A stretch of 64,000 bases of DNA from Deinandra increscens subsp. villosa. Its lineage: Eukaryota > Streptophyta > Magnoliopsida > Asterales > Asteraceae. Each line of letters opens with the position of its first letter. The first letter of the stretch is position 1. A model generated the notes under the pieces. The model made no database searches and was not told the DNA's origin. It worked only from the letters and a program-made list of their open reading frames with translations. Location: positions 32,637,828-32,701,827 of the forward strand of contig JBCNJP010000010.1 of NCBI GenBank assembly GCA_039602395.1, in the 5' to 3' direction. Both the position numbers and the translations under genes were made by a program. Shown here in pieces: positions 10,504 through 21,040 of the stretch.

Positions 10504-10884
10504 TGATAAAGAATATTCTACATTAACATTTCACGCGTTTACTGGAAAATTTCATGCTCGGGAAATGGAAATGTTAAACTCTAAGAAGTCAACTGCTACT
10601 TTACAAAATCCTGAATTGTATCATGGTGAGAATACTGCAAGCATGAATGCTAAAGCTAAGCCAAATCTGAGTTCTGCACCGAGTGTTGCTTTCATGGCTA
10701 GAGTTTCTAGAAATTCTGATAATAATTCATCATGGGGTTGTAGCTTTACAATTTCAAATTCATCAAGTCAGAATGCTTTTTCTGCTGAGTCCACAGATGA
10801 CTATGCCAAAATGATTGCTGCTTTGATTTCATCATCGTTTGACTTGGTTATCAAAAATGTTGCTGATGCAAAAATAACTTGAGA
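10504..10884 (+). pseudogene. Copia gag (UBN2) internal fragment
   Basis: Begins in mid-gene at DKEYSTLTFHAFTGKFHARE, directly after the CACTA terminus, and runs through EMEMLNSKKSTATLQNPELY and NSSWGCSFTISNSSSQNAFS to a stop at 10882. It is nearly identical in protein sequence to the equivalent part of the gag at 51.3-53.0 kb. It lacks the UBN2 start, the zinc knuckle and everything downstream. Confidence 0.85.
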
Positions 10885-11495
10885 TGATAAACAAACTATT
10901 AGACTACTATCTATGAGATGATAAACAAACTATTACCTTTCTGCTGAGTCCACATATGCTACTTTTTTAACTATTACCTTAAACCCGTTAAAAGCTTGAG
11001 CTTAGAAAGATTATAAACAAACTATTAGACTACTATCTATGTTATAACTTATAACTTATAAGCAATAAAATTATAACTTAATTTAAATAAGTCAAATGAA
11101 CAAGCTCACCTTGACTTGACTCTTCCATGCATGTTGGTTCAGTGATTCGTTTACTGTCAAAAATTTTGAATAACTCTATGAAGTTTTAATATTTAATTTA
11201 GGGTTTACACAAAATGAATTCCAAAGAACATCTCGACATGATGAATATTTAAGTTACTTGTATTTTATGAGATACAGAAACAAATATATAAAGGAATAAC
11301 CATATATCAAAATAATATAAAGAAATTAAATAATATAATTAATAAAATTTGAAATAAATGGGTTTACTTCATTGCGAAATAAGTAAGTTAATTAAAAATA
11401 AAAACATGTTGGAAATTTTTAGTAAAAATGTGTTTTTACTAATTTTTAGACACAAATAATAATTATTATATATATGTTGTATAATTAATTATTCC
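10885..11495. other. Rearranged noncoding sequence
   Basis: A ~30-bp block containing aacaaactattagactactatctatg is duplicated at about 10890 and 11012. A scrap of gag (ctttctgctgagtccacata) recurs at about 10938, so the gag 3' break is a small rearrangement rather than a clean cut. The rest is AT-rich with no gene. Confidence 0.5.
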
Positions 11496-11499
11496 TAGG

Positions 11500-12480
11500 T
11501 CTGGGTTCTATTTTGTGAAAGTATCACAATGAACCAAACGGTGTCTAAAATAGAGCAAAATTATTGAAAAATCGAAGCTCAAAGTTGGGTGAAAAAAGGA
11601 AAGAAAATGGATTTAGTTTTGTGGTACCATGGAAACTTATCCCACATTGTCTCCTTAAGTAGGAGACATCTCGTGGACCCGAAGGGATGCGCATCACCCC
11701 TCCCCCCCAACTTACACTCGCACACGCGCATGTGGCATGGGCAATGGGCGCAATGTGGCGCTTTAATGACGCATTTTGCATTTCGCATGCTCGCAACGTC
11801 CCGAGCCGCTTGAGAGCCGACACTGATGCGAAACCAGACAGCTGGTGTCACCGCTGCGCGAACGCAGGTAAAGCCAGTGTGACGCGCGGAGCGAAGGTCG
11901 CCTGAACCCGTGTGACAGGCTGTTTCAAACTGGCCATAAATGAGTTTGATAGCTTTTGTCCAACTCACAATAAAATCCATTATATTGTGTTGACTATGAA
12001 CTTAAATTTATTAAATGTTGTTTGACAACAACATTTAATTACATTTAATTCTTTTTTGGTTCTATAAATGGAGCCTAAAGGCTCATTTGTGCATCACCGA
12101 AAAATTACAAGAATTTGGGTGCACCAAATTCGTTCCTCAAGGTAACGATCTCGAGAGATGTACCCTCGAGTTTAGAGATTGTGTATCTCTATTGTTTGCC
12201 TTTATCCAGCCAACTTCTATACATCGAAAACGCCTTAAGAAAGTAGTAATCTCGAGAACAAGAGATTGTGTATCTCTGTTCTTCTACCTCGGTGAAACCT
12301 CGGGTGGGAGAACATCTGCAACAGTAGAATTACTCTTCCGGTTGTTGTATCATAGGAGACAAACGAGTGCTCGCGTGGAGACCCACAATTTGTTTTAAGG
12401 ACCGGGTCTAACCCAATCCTCAACCACCACTAACCCCTTTTCAATTGTCTTTGTGTTGGAGCGATGCTAGAATCTGAAGA
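11500..12480 (+). mobile_element. Orphan LTR-like segment with TATA box, GC-rich island
   Basis: This block is far richer in GC than its surroundings (especially 11690-11910). It has a TATA-like tctataaatgg at about 12061, 25-30 bp before a likely transcript start (gctcatttgtgcatcacc), and a downstream region with a repeated agattgtgtatctct (12175 and 12264). That arrangement resembles the U3-R-U5 of a plant Copia LTR. No PBS, partner LTR or coding region was found, so a solo LTR or fragment is the best reading. Frames across the GC-rich part (11545-11980) overlap on both strands and are not believed. Confidence 0.4.
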
Positions 12481-14440
12481 GTCAAGATAGCAAGATCCAT
12501 GGAGAAGGAAGAGCTTGAATATTCAAGTCTAAGAAGGATCAACGTATCGAAGACTAAACACGTTGAAGACCTTGATGGTTATAGTAAATTTACGTGTCTG
12601 TAACGTTCATTTATTTGTTTTATTCCTTTTGTAACGGTATAAGTACTAGAGTTTTCTCATGTAAAATAACAAGAGTATCGTTATTAAATATTTTATGTAA
12701 ATATTTATTAATTTGTTTAATAAAAAATACCCAAACTCTACAGAACGGTGGTGATTTAAAATACAAAATAATAATTAATGAAAGTACTTTAAGAAAACAG
12801 GAAATGATATAAAAGTAAAACATTTCATTTGAATAGAGTAAATAAATTTGGATAGTCATTTTACATTTTACATATCTTGTTGTTATGTTACTTTTTGGTA
12901 TATTACGTTGGTTCTCTCTTATATGAAAATAGTTTAACTAATAAGTCTTTTTTAAATCTAAGAAATTAAAGCATTTATTATACGTGTTTTTTAATTATTT
13001 TTAAATTTTTAAAAGAGTATTTTAGTCATTATATTTTATCTTGCTTTTAGATGGTCATGTTTTATGTCAGATCACTTGTCTTATATTTCAGGTCATTATG
13101 TAATATGTATTCATCTTTGCATTATATATTTAAACTCACTTCATGTTATTTATTTTTTTTTATTATTGTGTTTTATTTATTAGAAGTACACAATGGTGTT
13201 ATTTCACAACTAGCATTATGTCCGTGCGACGCGGCGACGACAACAATCAACCAACTTGGTATTTATTTTTTATTAGTTTATCAATCGTCGCATGATATAT
13301 TATATACTGTATGTCTGTCGGTTTTTTTTTTATTTTTTTATTTTTTGCATCGGTGTAGTCTATATAATGATCTTGATCTTAAATAAATAATAACAAACAT
13401 ACAAATAATGTTGGGTAATGGGTAATGAACATAATATTTTAAGAAGAAATATTTGAACGCATAAAATAATAAAATACAAATTTTAATCTACAAATCCGTG
13501 TTTCAACTACTCCATGGCAATTTCGTCCCTGTAAATAACTTTAGATGATTTTCCTGTTGAATTAGACGTTGGTCTCGGTTGACATATACTATTATAACTT
13601 GTTGGTGTTGCAATCCAGCCCATTCTGGAGAAAATAGGAGGCGGCGTTAAGAAAATTCTTTTAAACCCTTTTACTAAAAACAATTGAAAAAAAAAAATTT
13701 GTCAACAACACAAATCAGATTCACCTAAATACATAGATTCAAACCTTCTTTATGCAACTTTCAGTATAAAACATGTAAGAATCAAATATCTAAGAGGTAT
13801 AAATTGTAAAAGAACTCAAACTAGACAAAGTAACAAAAAAGAGAAAAACACTAGTACGCAAATTAGTCCCTAAATATGAAAACTTTCTTTCTATTGTCTT
13901 GGCATGTATTTAAAACAGCCACCTTATTTCCCAATTAATCTATGTCATCAACATCACAGCCACCTTATTTCCCTATAAATCTATCTATGTCATCAACATC
14001 TGACTGCAGGTTGTTTTTTTAATAGCAAGCTCATAATATTAAACAACAGCTCAGCAGGACGCTCAGGAAAAACATATACAAAAACAATAGTTCGAAAAAA
14101 GAGGAAAAACAAAAGATAAAGGAAAGAAAATTTAGAAAGCCTTAAACATAACTACCAATTAAGAGCCCCATTAAAGATTACCTACTATATGAAGGCCTCT
14201 ATATCCCACATGAAGATCAGTTTGTGGCCTTGATCCATTATTTGTACATACACGGTTGTATCCGAAGCCGTAAAGCTACCGAGATCCCAAAGAACCCCGA
14301 AAAGCTAGCGAGATCCCAAATGAACTTTTAGTAATTCTGCACCTTAGTTACTGAGAGTCCAAAATGTATAAAAACAAAAATTTCCAAGCTTGTTTATTAC
14401 CATTTTTAATTTATAATATGTTACTTACCATAAATAAAAT
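12481..14440. other. AT-rich noncoding DNA
   Basis: No gene, RNA or clear repeat is recognised. Long T- and A-rich stretches give chance open frames (for example 13051-13386, rich in Phe, Leu and Tyr) without family motifs. A short direct repeat around agctaccgagatcccaaa / agctagcgagatcccaaa lies at 14273-14325. Confidence 0.5.
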
Positions 14441-14596
14441 TAAATAAATTTTTCTTTTGGAACGGCAGTATATTAAAAGAAACGAAGCTCAAGAAAGAGC
14501 AAAATTACATGTGTAAAAGCGGGTTACATAACCAATTGGTCCACCCGAAAACGAACTCCCTACTTCTCGAATTAAACCATAAAAAGGAATGAAAAA

Positions 14597-15405
14597 CTAT
14601 AGAATCAAACACATTGCCGTTCCAAGCATAGCTCCCTTTGAAAACACAATTGTTTCTGAAATTCCAGATCGACCACCACATTGTATAGATGATAGTGTGA
14701 AGAACATCCTTTTTTTTCTCTCAAGATTGCTATCTTCGATTTCTTTATAAACTTTCTTAGGATTAGAAGAGTTTAAACAATCAACACCGGTCCATATCTT
14801 GATAACATCCATAATTTTCTTGGATAAGTCGCAATCCCCAAAGATATGAGAAGAAGATTCCACCGACCGATTACATATGGGGCAAAGAATGATATTAATT
14901 TCCATACCACGTTTAGAAAGATTCAAACGAGTAGGTAAGCGATCCAAAAACAATCTCCAAACCATAATATTGACCATTTTAGGAACCTTTTTGATCCACC
15001 TCGTAGGAAGGTCACCGATAGGAAGATACCTATGATCAATACGCTCACGAATAGATTTAACCAAGAAATCTCTATTGCCTTCCATGTTCCAACACCATTT
15101 ATCTTTCTCATTAGAGACGCAAAAACCTGCAAGAAGATTGGAAAAAGAAGAAAATTGTTCTTGTTCCAACCCCCCCTAATTTGTCTTCGCCATTTCCAGT
15201 TCCATCCGTCATTAAAACGAACATTACAAATCAAATCATCCTTACCGAGGGATAAAGCAAAAAGACGAGGAAACCGTTTATAAAGCTCGTGCTCCCCCAA
15301 CCAAATGTCTTTCCAGAATCTAGTTTTGTTTCCACAGCCAACAACTTTGTAAATGGAGTTAGGAAGCACATAGTTCGCCTTATGACAAACCTCCCATGCG
15401 TTCAC
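14597..15405 (-). pseudogene. LINE C-terminal zf-RVT region, frameshifted
   Basis: Two overlapping frames together make one reading: GCGNKTRFWKDIWLGEHELYKRFPRLFALS (15405-15180), then, after a shift, CVSNEKDKWCWNMEGNRDFLVKSIRE, TRWIKKVPKMVNIMVWRLFLDRLPT and the Cys-rich CPICNRSVESSSHIFGDC. This is the zf-RVT domain of plant non-LTR retrotransposons. A frameshift near 15150-15175 and a stop near 15410 make it inactive. Confidence 0.82.
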
Positions 15406-15519
15406 GATCCATTGCCACGTACTAACCTTCTTGTGACGAGTAGAAAAATACTCGCCATTGCCATGGATTGCCTTGATAATCTTGACCCAAATCGAATCAC
15501 TACAGGAAACAAAACGCCA

Positions 15520-16105
15520 TCACCATTTGTATAAAAGTGCCTTGTTCATTGCATAAAGACTCCCAATCCCAATACCACCATTCGTTTTAGAAGCTAACAC
15601 TTGTTGCCATTTAATCCACTTAATTTTCTTAGAATCCTCATCGTGACCCCAAAAAAATTTAGAACGCAAAGATTTTAAATTCTTATTCACTTTAGCCAGA
15701 AGAGGAAATAACAAAAAATAGTAAGATGCAAGAGAACCCAACACGGAAGCCACAAGAGTGGCTCTCCCCCCAATCGAATGGAGGGAACGTTTCCATTTGC
15801 TAAGACGGGAATGGAATTTATCTTCAACTTTCTTCCAATTAGAAGTTTTTGATATGTTTGCCCCCACCGGAATGCCTAAATAAGTGAAGGGAAGTTTATC
15901 TGCTTTACAACCAGTTAATCTCGCAAGATTTGAAGTGACATCAAAACTAACACCGATGCCAAATATGGAGCGCTTAGAGATATTGATAGCAAGACCCGAA
16001 GCCAAATGAAACATCTTTGAGAGAGCAACAATGTTTTTTATATTTATTTCAGACCATTTTCCTAAAAAAAATAGCATCATCCGCGTAGAAAAAGTGAGAA
16101 ATGAT
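15520..16105 (-). pseudogene. LINE reverse transcriptase C-terminal half
   Basis: A YADDAIFF catalytic box is visible at 16104-16078. The reading then shifts frame by one base within the T run to GKWSEINI. It continues with GLAINISKRSIFGIG, LPFTYLGIPVGANI, RLSKWKRSLHSIGGRATLVASVL and SKFFWGHDEDSKKIKW, matching the RT palm end and thumb region of plant L1 elements. Upstream RT motifs are absent because of truncation. Confidence 0.85.
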
Positions 16106-16560
16106 CAGTTACCAAACTATTTAGTGATGTTTTTCGCTTGTTGAAATGTGAAAACTTGCTAACCTATACGTATACGGTTGTGTATTGAGGATTATTTTAT
16201 GGAGCATCTTCATTGATCTTTTATTGACCATCATCTGCACATTTAGCGAGTGTCAAAATGGATATGAAAATGTAACAACATCCATGTGACATCATAAAAA
16301 GAATCTTAAAAATTGCATATTAATTTGTAATAACTAACAAGATAACCTGATGTTCCATTTGTCAATTCAACAACACTTTTGACATCTGACCTCAGTTTGT
16401 CATCCGATCCAGCACCCTTTTCCGCCCAATTGGATCGAATTTGCCTACTTTCGAGCCACTTTCCTGCAATATAAACTCAACTGATTTACATTAAAGCTCA
16501 CAAGCATCATTAATAAAATGTAGTAAATGTAGAATAAGGCAACAAAATCAAAAGAAACTT
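16106..16560. other. Noncoding
   Basis: No recognisable gene or repeat between the truncated LINE and the LTR-like block to the right. Confidence 0.4.
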
Positions 16561-17890
16561 AAATAAAGTAGTGTAAGAGGATCGCTTAGGCAATGACTCC
16601 CCCGCCCAAGTTTAATCGATTGTAACGGTTTCGTGCATACGCCTTGTCGCTTATGTGAATTGGGTTCCTAGGACAAGGCGACCTAATTCCTATGGACTGG
16701 TTCACTATTAGGGTTATAGACAGGCCCTAAATGGTTACTAATGGTCCATGGTGAAGTATAGACAAGTTGGTTATAGATTTGAAGTGCCCTAGGCTAAGTC
16801 CCGAGTTATCGGTGACTCAACTCACAACTGGTCGAAGGGTCAGGGTATGGATGATCCTAACGGTTCTAGGGTTGTGAAGCGGTTAAGTTCTATGGATCAA
16901 TTAACCCAGCAGGTCCTAGACACGACTAAGTAAGGGCAGACCCGACCTATCGGTGACTACTTGGTTTACTTGACAATGTCGAGGGTGGCTACTGCCAGAG
17001 GGTAGGTGATTTCTCTCTCAGCCCTAAGGGTTGGACTCCTGATTGGTGACTAGGGTTCTTAATGATCGTGACTATTGCTAGTTCACGCGTACGCCGCAGA
17101 TTCTGTGGTTCGGCTATACAATAGGATTCCTAATCGGTCGGTGCTTTGCAACCTAATGATGAGGGTCCCACAAGGCTAAGAAGTATCCAAGAATAACCAA
17201 GAACACAAATATCATCAATTGAAACAAAGAAACAAAACTATTACTTCAAACCATAATCGTATGTAAAAACCGACACAATTACATGATCAAACCATGGTTG
17301 GGCTCGTCTATGCCTAAACGATATGAAGAGTTTAGCCAACCATGTTAATGTTTAAACAAAAACAAATCTGATTCAAATAGAAATTCATGGCTAAATTGTG
17401 GCTCTGATCTCGGGTACATTGATCAGTCTAGCCTGCTACCGGGCGAATCTGTAATTTCGCTCGGTAGTTTCGCTGACTACCAAATTTAGGCAATTTTCAC
17501 ATAATCAAGTATTTACAATTAATCATGCTATTCACAATAATAAGTCATGTATTTAAATCACATTGCACATAAAGACAATCAATGATGAACACATAACACA
17601 TATGGACGGGTTCGGTGATCAACCAAAGGTCGTGGACGTATTCGGCCTAGTTATGCATTAGCTACTTATAACGTAACTAACGGGTTTGTCTAACGGAAGT
17701 TAACCTTGAAATTCTCGGGTGTCACATAAATGTAAGTACAATACCGAATAAAAGCTCAAAATGATGAAAAACGCTACTTTACGACTCGTCGGAGGCTTCA
17801 AATCTTCAAATCTTCGAAGGACTTCAATGAGGGCTTTCTCTGGCTTTTTCTCTGCTCTCTAAGCTGTTTTGAACGGTGGAAATGAGCCCT

Positions 17891-17900
17891 CTATTTATAG
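17891..17900 (-). promoter_or_regulatory. TATA box of the LTR-like block
   Basis: The minus strand reads ctataaatag in a locally GC-richer context, with agagggctcatttccacc about 20-30 bp downstream as a possible transcript start region. Confidence 0.5.
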
Positions 17901-17934
17901 GGGACAAATTCACAAAATTGCCAAAAATGGGTCG

Positions 17935-18200
17935 TGGCCTTGACCTGGATTACACGGCCGTGGGATGGATCACACGGCCTAGGTCAAGCCGCGGGATTCT
18001 GCTGGTCTGGATCTTTTATTCCCACGGCCGTGGGATGAACTACACGGCCTAGGTCAAGCCGTGGGATGGATCACAGGGCCTAGATCAGACCGTGGGATAA
18101 GCCTCGTGGCCGTGGGATGAGAGTCATGGCCTGGGTTCCCTGTGACGATCTGATCAGGTCATACTCGTGGTCTGAGCTTGGCCGCGGGATGAGAGTCGTG
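17935..18200. repeat. ccgtgggat / cggcctaggtc motif array
   Basis: Six or more copies of c(c/g)gtgggat or ccgcgggat alternate with cacggcc(ta/tg)g, often forming the palindrome cacggccgtg, spaced roughly 20-45 bp. The array sits on the U3 side of the TATA box. Confidence 0.7.
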
Positions 18201-18484
18201 CCCTGGGTCAGTTTTGACCAGATTTTGACTTTGACTTTCACGGTTGACTTTTTGACCCAAACTTTGACTTTTTGACTTTTTCCCAGTTTTCTTCGTTTTC
18301 TCGTTTCGTTCTTCGTGCCAAGCCCGTTTTCACCTGTAACTCATGATATTTATCAGAAACGTTCACATTTTAACAATTTTAACATATATTTCCCATGTAT
18401 TTGACCCGAAAATCATCATTTTTGATCTCCAAAACCACACACATCACACACCAATCCTTTCTCTCACTCTTTCTAGCAGCTCAT

Positions 18485-20182
18485 ATATAAATTTTTTATA
18501 ATTTAAACCCCTTTAAAGATGAAACTAGGTGCAATGTACAAAGTAGAAATAAGAACAACAAAAAAATGGCCACAAAAAGAACTAGCAAAACAAAGAAAAT
18601 CAAACAGAGGTAAAGGCTAAAATACAGATATGTCGTTGTGAATCAACATAAAAAAGCCCATATATGATTATAAAATCCATTCAAATTACTGAAGAAATTG
18701 GATTATGAAACTTGTAATGTATTTAAAACAATCTTATGGTCCAAAATGACCCATTACAATTAAGGAATAAACCTTAACCAAAGATTGAATACTTGATGAT
18801 CAAATGGAAATAATTTTAAAAAAAATCTATCAAATGGCTTTAGTTTAAAAAAAATATTTCCCAATATAATAACATGTACAAAGGTTGACAGTAGGTTACA
18901 CAAACCAAAGATTAAAATTCTTGATGATCCATTGACATTAGTTTAAAAAAAAATTATCTATCAACTCAACCAAAAGAAAAATAACCATGCATGAACTGAA
19001 GTAGATGCAGGTCAAAAAGGCCAAGGGACCAAAAAAAGGGGTCAAAAGCACACATTACATTTTTAAGGAGAAAAAATAGTAAAATTAAAAATATTAAATA
19101 TAACAAACACCCTAACCAAGGTAAAAGCATATATCAATGGTTCACAGCTAGTCCAGAAGCAAATTAAGAAAACATGATGATCAAATTGCATTAGTTTTGG
19201 ATTAGAACACAAAAAACATCTATCAAGCTGACCTAAAGGAAAAAAATCATGCATGAACTGGAGCAAATGCAGGTGACACAGGTGAGCAACAACAATTATA
19301 TTGATCATAATAACACCAATAACAACTACATAAGATAAACCTAACATAAAATGCTTTACAAATAAGAGGGAAAAATAAATTAAAATTTATAGATATAAAA
19401 CATTGCCTCAACTCTATAAGTGTAAATGGTTGTAGCAACATGACCATCCTTTGCAAGTGTAAAGTCCAAGAGCACCAACTTGAAAAATAAAAAACAAATA
19501 TTGGAGCTCCAACACCCTCTACAAATTCTGTTACTAAAACCATGTCATATGTATATGGAATAAGTAAGATTGGTTTCATAAAGCAAGTGGAAAAAACACT
19601 ACCGGAATGTTTGAAGCGTGAGTTAGGTAGTCTGTAGTTAGCAACTCCATCATCCCAAAGCTCATCAAGATGATTCCGTAAATGAGATTAGACCCAGCTA
19701 CTCACAATGATACAATCAAAATACAAACCAAGTATGTACTATCATATATGTTATATTATTATATAACAGATTGAATTATCAAACATCAGCAAGTTGAAAT
19801 ATGTAAATGAAATAGAAAAGATAACAGACCTTGCAAACTGGTTATTGAGAGCTCTCATATCTTGTCTTGATGATTTAGCATATCGAGATGGTGTTGCCCT
19901 CTAAAACTCAGTTTGTGGTCCTACCATAATTATTTTGCTCTGAAATAACATAAGGGCAGTAAGAAATCAAATCATTATGCATAATTTTTTTTTCAATTTT
20001 CTAATTTTAATATCAAGCATCTAAATCTAGCAAAACTATTCACAAGGGTAAAAATCTGTTTTACAACTTTCTACATAGCATCTCAAATATGTCTACAAAT
20101 TCTGCAACATGATTTTTCAATACTTTAACAAAACAGTAAGTACAAATGTTGTCAAGTGAATCGGAAAATGAAATACATAAAA
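18485..20182. other. Noncoding with diverged internal duplicates
   Basis: Three diverged segments share ttgatgatc(a/c)a, then cattagttt, then tctatcaa, then catgcatgaactg-ag-a-atgcaggt (around 18790, 18920-19020 and 19170-19275). No protein family is recognised; minus-strand frames at 19063-19579 lack motifs and are probably chance. Confidence 0.4.
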
Positions 20183-20187
20183 AATAC

Positions 20188-20556
20188 TGTTAGAGCATTA
20201 TATGTTCTAATGTGAAGTATCAGAATATGTGTATGTAGTATCAGGTACAAGACAAAAGCTTCAAGAATGCATGTGTCCGAAGTGACCCGAACTACCAATT
20301 CGGGTGCACACGAACTGACCCGAAGTGGCAGTTCGAGTGACAGTTGGTTCAGGCAGATTTGTGCAGTTATAAATAGGATCGTCTTGTATAGAAATATGAC
20401 TTCTGGTCAGATCTTAAGTGTGTGTTTTCTGTGTGTACTCTGAAAGCTTAAGCAATACAATTCTATATTGTATTTACTTCTTTGTGTCTTTTTCTATAAC
20501 TTGAATTACACATTTTTCATTGATCGAGTAGACGATTCACAGCTCACGGATTTTCA
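20188..20556 (+). mobile_element. Solo LTR (369 bp), Copia TR-GAG family
   Basis: Starts tgttagagc and ends gctcacggattttca (TG...CA). It is flanked on both sides by aatac (20183-20187 and 20557-20561), a perfect 5-bp target-site duplication. The end, cgagtagacgattc...ttttca, matches the end of the LTRs at 25432-25780 and 53631-53995. Inside, ttataaatagg (about 20371) is a TATA box, with the array cccgaact/aattcggg/cccgaagt just upstream (20277-20345). No internal region remains, so it arose by LTR-LTR recombination. Confidence 0.9.
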
Positions 20557-20561
20557 AATAC

Positions 20562-21040
20562 TACTTGATATTTGAAAATGTGACTATACGAATTCAGTTA
20601 TGTAATTAAACAAAGCCCCTTTAAGTTCATATACATAACCTTATTTGATGAAGAACAACCTCATTTTCACCACATCGACCCTGTGAAACCAAGTACAACA
20701 CCACAAATATTATGAGAGCATTTTTGGAGATAAAAAGCTCTGATAAACTCACCCTATTTGATGAGTAGACACATAATTGTACCTCAAAACACCATCTTTT
20801 TTACCTGAAAATTTGATGAGTAGACACATATTTGTACCTCAAAACAACGAAAATCCGATTTTGAGTGAGGGAGCTTAGAAAAAAATTTGTATAGCATAAA
20901 TCAGGGTAAAGCTTCATATCAAAATCATATAAAAAAATAAAATTAAAACCAAAATTTACCTTAGAAATGTCGCTGGAGATGGGAAAACGAATGGGGAAAG
21001 CTGTGAATTTATACAGTCTTGCAATCGAGATATGGCTGGA
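20562..21040. other. Noncoding
   Basis: No gene recognised. A short duplicated phrase, gatgagtagacacata-ttgtacctcaaaac, occurs at 20760 and 20818. Confidence 0.45.

Larger units (their letters stand above)
14449..16105 (-). mobile_element. 5'-truncated LINE (L1-type, zf-RVT)
   Basis: Transcription sense is right to left. The element begins abruptly at about 16100, just before the YADD box of the reverse transcriptase, runs through the RT thumb and a zf-RVT segment, and ends near 14449 with a ttttcttttggaacggcag 3' end of the kind seen in plant L1 LINEs. The start was lost to 5' truncation, the usual result of target-primed reverse transcription. No flanking duplication was recognised. Confidence 0.8.
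16565..18480 (-). mobile_element. Long LTR-like block, probably Ty3/gypsy, minus orientation
   Basis: The minus strand has a TATA box ctataaatag (17900-17891), followed by a leader-like stretch with no coding capacity. The upstream side holds runs of ttgactttttgac (18220-18285) and repeated ccgtgggat blocks, and the far side ends in a region of mixed composition with no ORFs. This organisation (long, promoter-bearing, noncoding) fits a 1.5-2 kb LTR of a Tekay/Del-like gypsy element. I could not identify exact ends, PBS, PPT or a partner LTR. Confidence 0.45.

Noticed and set aside
11545..11980. Overlapping open frames on both strands in the GC-rich island
   Set aside because: GC-rich DNA has few stop codons; no motif, and both strands are equally open.
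13051..13386. 111-residue Phe/Tyr/Leu-rich frame that could look like a membrane protein
   Set aside because: T-rich low-complexity sequence; no upstream signals or conserved motif.
19063..19579. Two hydrophobic minus-strand frames
   Set aside because: AT-rich chance ORFs in noncoding duplicated DNA, with no motif or partner exons.
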